Of a DNA stretch of 64,000 bases, positions 62,935-64,000 are shown in pieces. Within the stretch, counting starts at the first letter, position 1. Every line of letters begins with the position of its first letter. The notes below the pieces were generated by a model, which ran no database searches, had not been told where the DNA came from, and saw nothing but the letters and a program-made list of their open reading frames with translations. The position numbers and the translations under genes were made by a program. The stretch is from Sthenelais limicola (Eukaryota; Annelida; Polychaeta; Phyllodocida; Sigalionidae), in the NCBI GenBank assembly GCA_942159475.1, contig OW804094.1:45442966-45506965 (forward strand), given 5' to 3'.

Positions 62935-64000
62935 CTTTTTAGATCTCTTTGAGCTTTCTATATTCTGTCTCGCACATCCTCTCTGTCTCTCTGATCGTTG
63001 TTGATTTCTTTCTCCATTTCTTCTCTTCTAGTACATTCCTCCTTCTTATTCACCTTCGCTACCCTTTGTGGGACACACTACCATTATTTCTTCCCCTTTC
63101 CTTTCTTGGTTTTCCTCCTTGTTTGTATATGACTCCACACCTTCTCTATTATATCTCCATTTTCTTCCCAACTTCTATCTTTCTGTTCTATCTCGCTTCC
63201 CCTCCCGACTCCTTTCCATCTATCCCCGCTATGTATTCTGCTCCTTTCCTTTTACCCAAACCCCCACCCCTCCTTTATTCGCTAAGGCCATGGCCCGATT
63301 TCACCGCCGTTCCGGGAATTGATTTATCGAACTGTTGAAACAATTTTCATCTCTCCTTGGGCCGGTGTTTGATGTCTAACATAGTAAATTTTCCGCTTTT
63401 TGCTCGCAGACCCAAGTGGCAACAAAAGATGTGATATTTGCATCCATTGGGATCGATGCCCACTCTGACGCATCCTGAAGGGGGGGGGGGGGGGTGAAAA
63501 TGAGCAGATCTATGTTTTGTGAGATTATAGTGTTAAGACGTGATTAAAGAGGGTATGGTTTAACTCCATAAAGAAACACACATACCAAAATAACAAATAC
63601 AAATTTATTTTACTCCAATTATTGAACTGATTTAAATTAGAAGTAATAACTATGTTTCAGTCATTTTAGTTTTTTCAGCAATACCTTTAATATAGTAATA
63701 CCGCTGGAATGAAGGGGTTGGGGTTGACCAAAATCATAGGCATTTTTAAATATGCGTCTGTGAGTATGATCTATAACATTGTCCATTTATAAAATAATTT
63801 GGCTGCAAATAAAAGATACTATCGACTGCCACTAATTTAGAAGGAAACTCAAACAGACAAACAGACTTTTCTGAAGTTTGTGATCATAACTATTATGCAG
63901 CGCTATAGCATTGCTGTGTCTGATACCCGTTGCTCCCCCCTCTTCTTTCTTGCCCCACCCACCCCCACCCCCACTCCTTATCCCATTTGATGATACTCTG
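62935..64000. other. Pyrimidine-rich then AT-rich flank
   Basis: 62960-63290 is CT-rich and gives a hydrophobic-looking 129-codon frame that is best explained by composition. After the G15 run the sequence is AT-rich, ending in a C-rich patch (63936-63978). No gene recognised. Confidence 0.45.
63480..63494 (+). repeat. G15 homopolymer
   Basis: Fifteen consecutive G followed by TGAAAATGAG. Confidence 0.95.

Noticed and set aside
1..64000. tRNA, rRNA, CRISPR array or bacterial operon
   Set aside because: No internal tRNA promoter boxes with a matching cloverleaf, no rRNA-like stretch, no regularly spaced repeats and no gene-dense architecture were found by eye.

Overview
The window looks like non-coding DNA from a metazoan nuclear genome. 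It is AT-rich with short GC-rich islands, GA/CT microsatellites, long C and G homopolymers, decayed mobile-element fragments and animal-type splice signals. It shows no bacterial gene density, no operons and no recognisable multi-domain protein. The frequent short palindromes such as AGGCCT and TATAGGCCTATA, and the kinds of repeat fragments, are reminiscent of marine invertebrates (echinoderm, hemichordate, amphioxus or lophotrochozoan). The species cannot be fixed from the sequence alone. I recognised no protein-coding gene: the longest open frames (about 135 to 210 codons) are either antisense to GA repeats or have no recognisable composition or domain.

The best explanation is that much of the window lies inside one or more very long introns of a plus-strand gene. 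Two sites, at 7918/7919 and 24844/24845, are near-perfect recursive splice (ratchet) sites. In each, a branch point and pyrimidine tract end in CAG, which is directly fused to GTGAGT. The two share 16 identical bases across the junction. Each is followed by a second GGGTGAGT donor 47 or 48 nt downstream, the layout of the RS-exons described in vertebrates and flies. A third very strong plus-strand acceptor at 57692 is followed after only 6 nt by the same GTGAGTGTT donor, a possible 6-nt microexon. Weaker composite sites lie at 30500-30531 and 49957-49960. On the minus strand, 48901-48924 has the form of a 24-nt microexon.

Layout: 1-7900 is AT-rich sequence with a retroelement-end fragment carrying a hammerhead-like core (3837-3908) and a hairpin and AP-2-like palindrome near 4760-4824. 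Around 7900-13000 are the first ratchet site and two diverged copies of an 80-bp repeat. 13100-16013 has two perfect 49-bp direct repeats and a C-rich island with SOX-like sites (13731-14170). 17700-24900 has GA tracts and the second ratchet site. 25000-46500 is mostly featureless, with a few GC islands (37586-37830, 39230-39480). 46500-52000 has further islands, the minus-strand microexon candidate and a second retroelement end. 53900-57060 has CTCF-like motifs, a third (minus-strand) retroelement end, a 400-bp polypurine tract, an island with three clustered TGATNNAT sites, and a perfect 27-bp hairpin. 57600-57940 has the third acceptor cluster. 62640-62930 has a GC-rich island with a perfect inverted pair of CACGTG E-boxes and a CTCF-like motif.

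All functional statements are inference from motifs. No search, folding program or RNA data was available.
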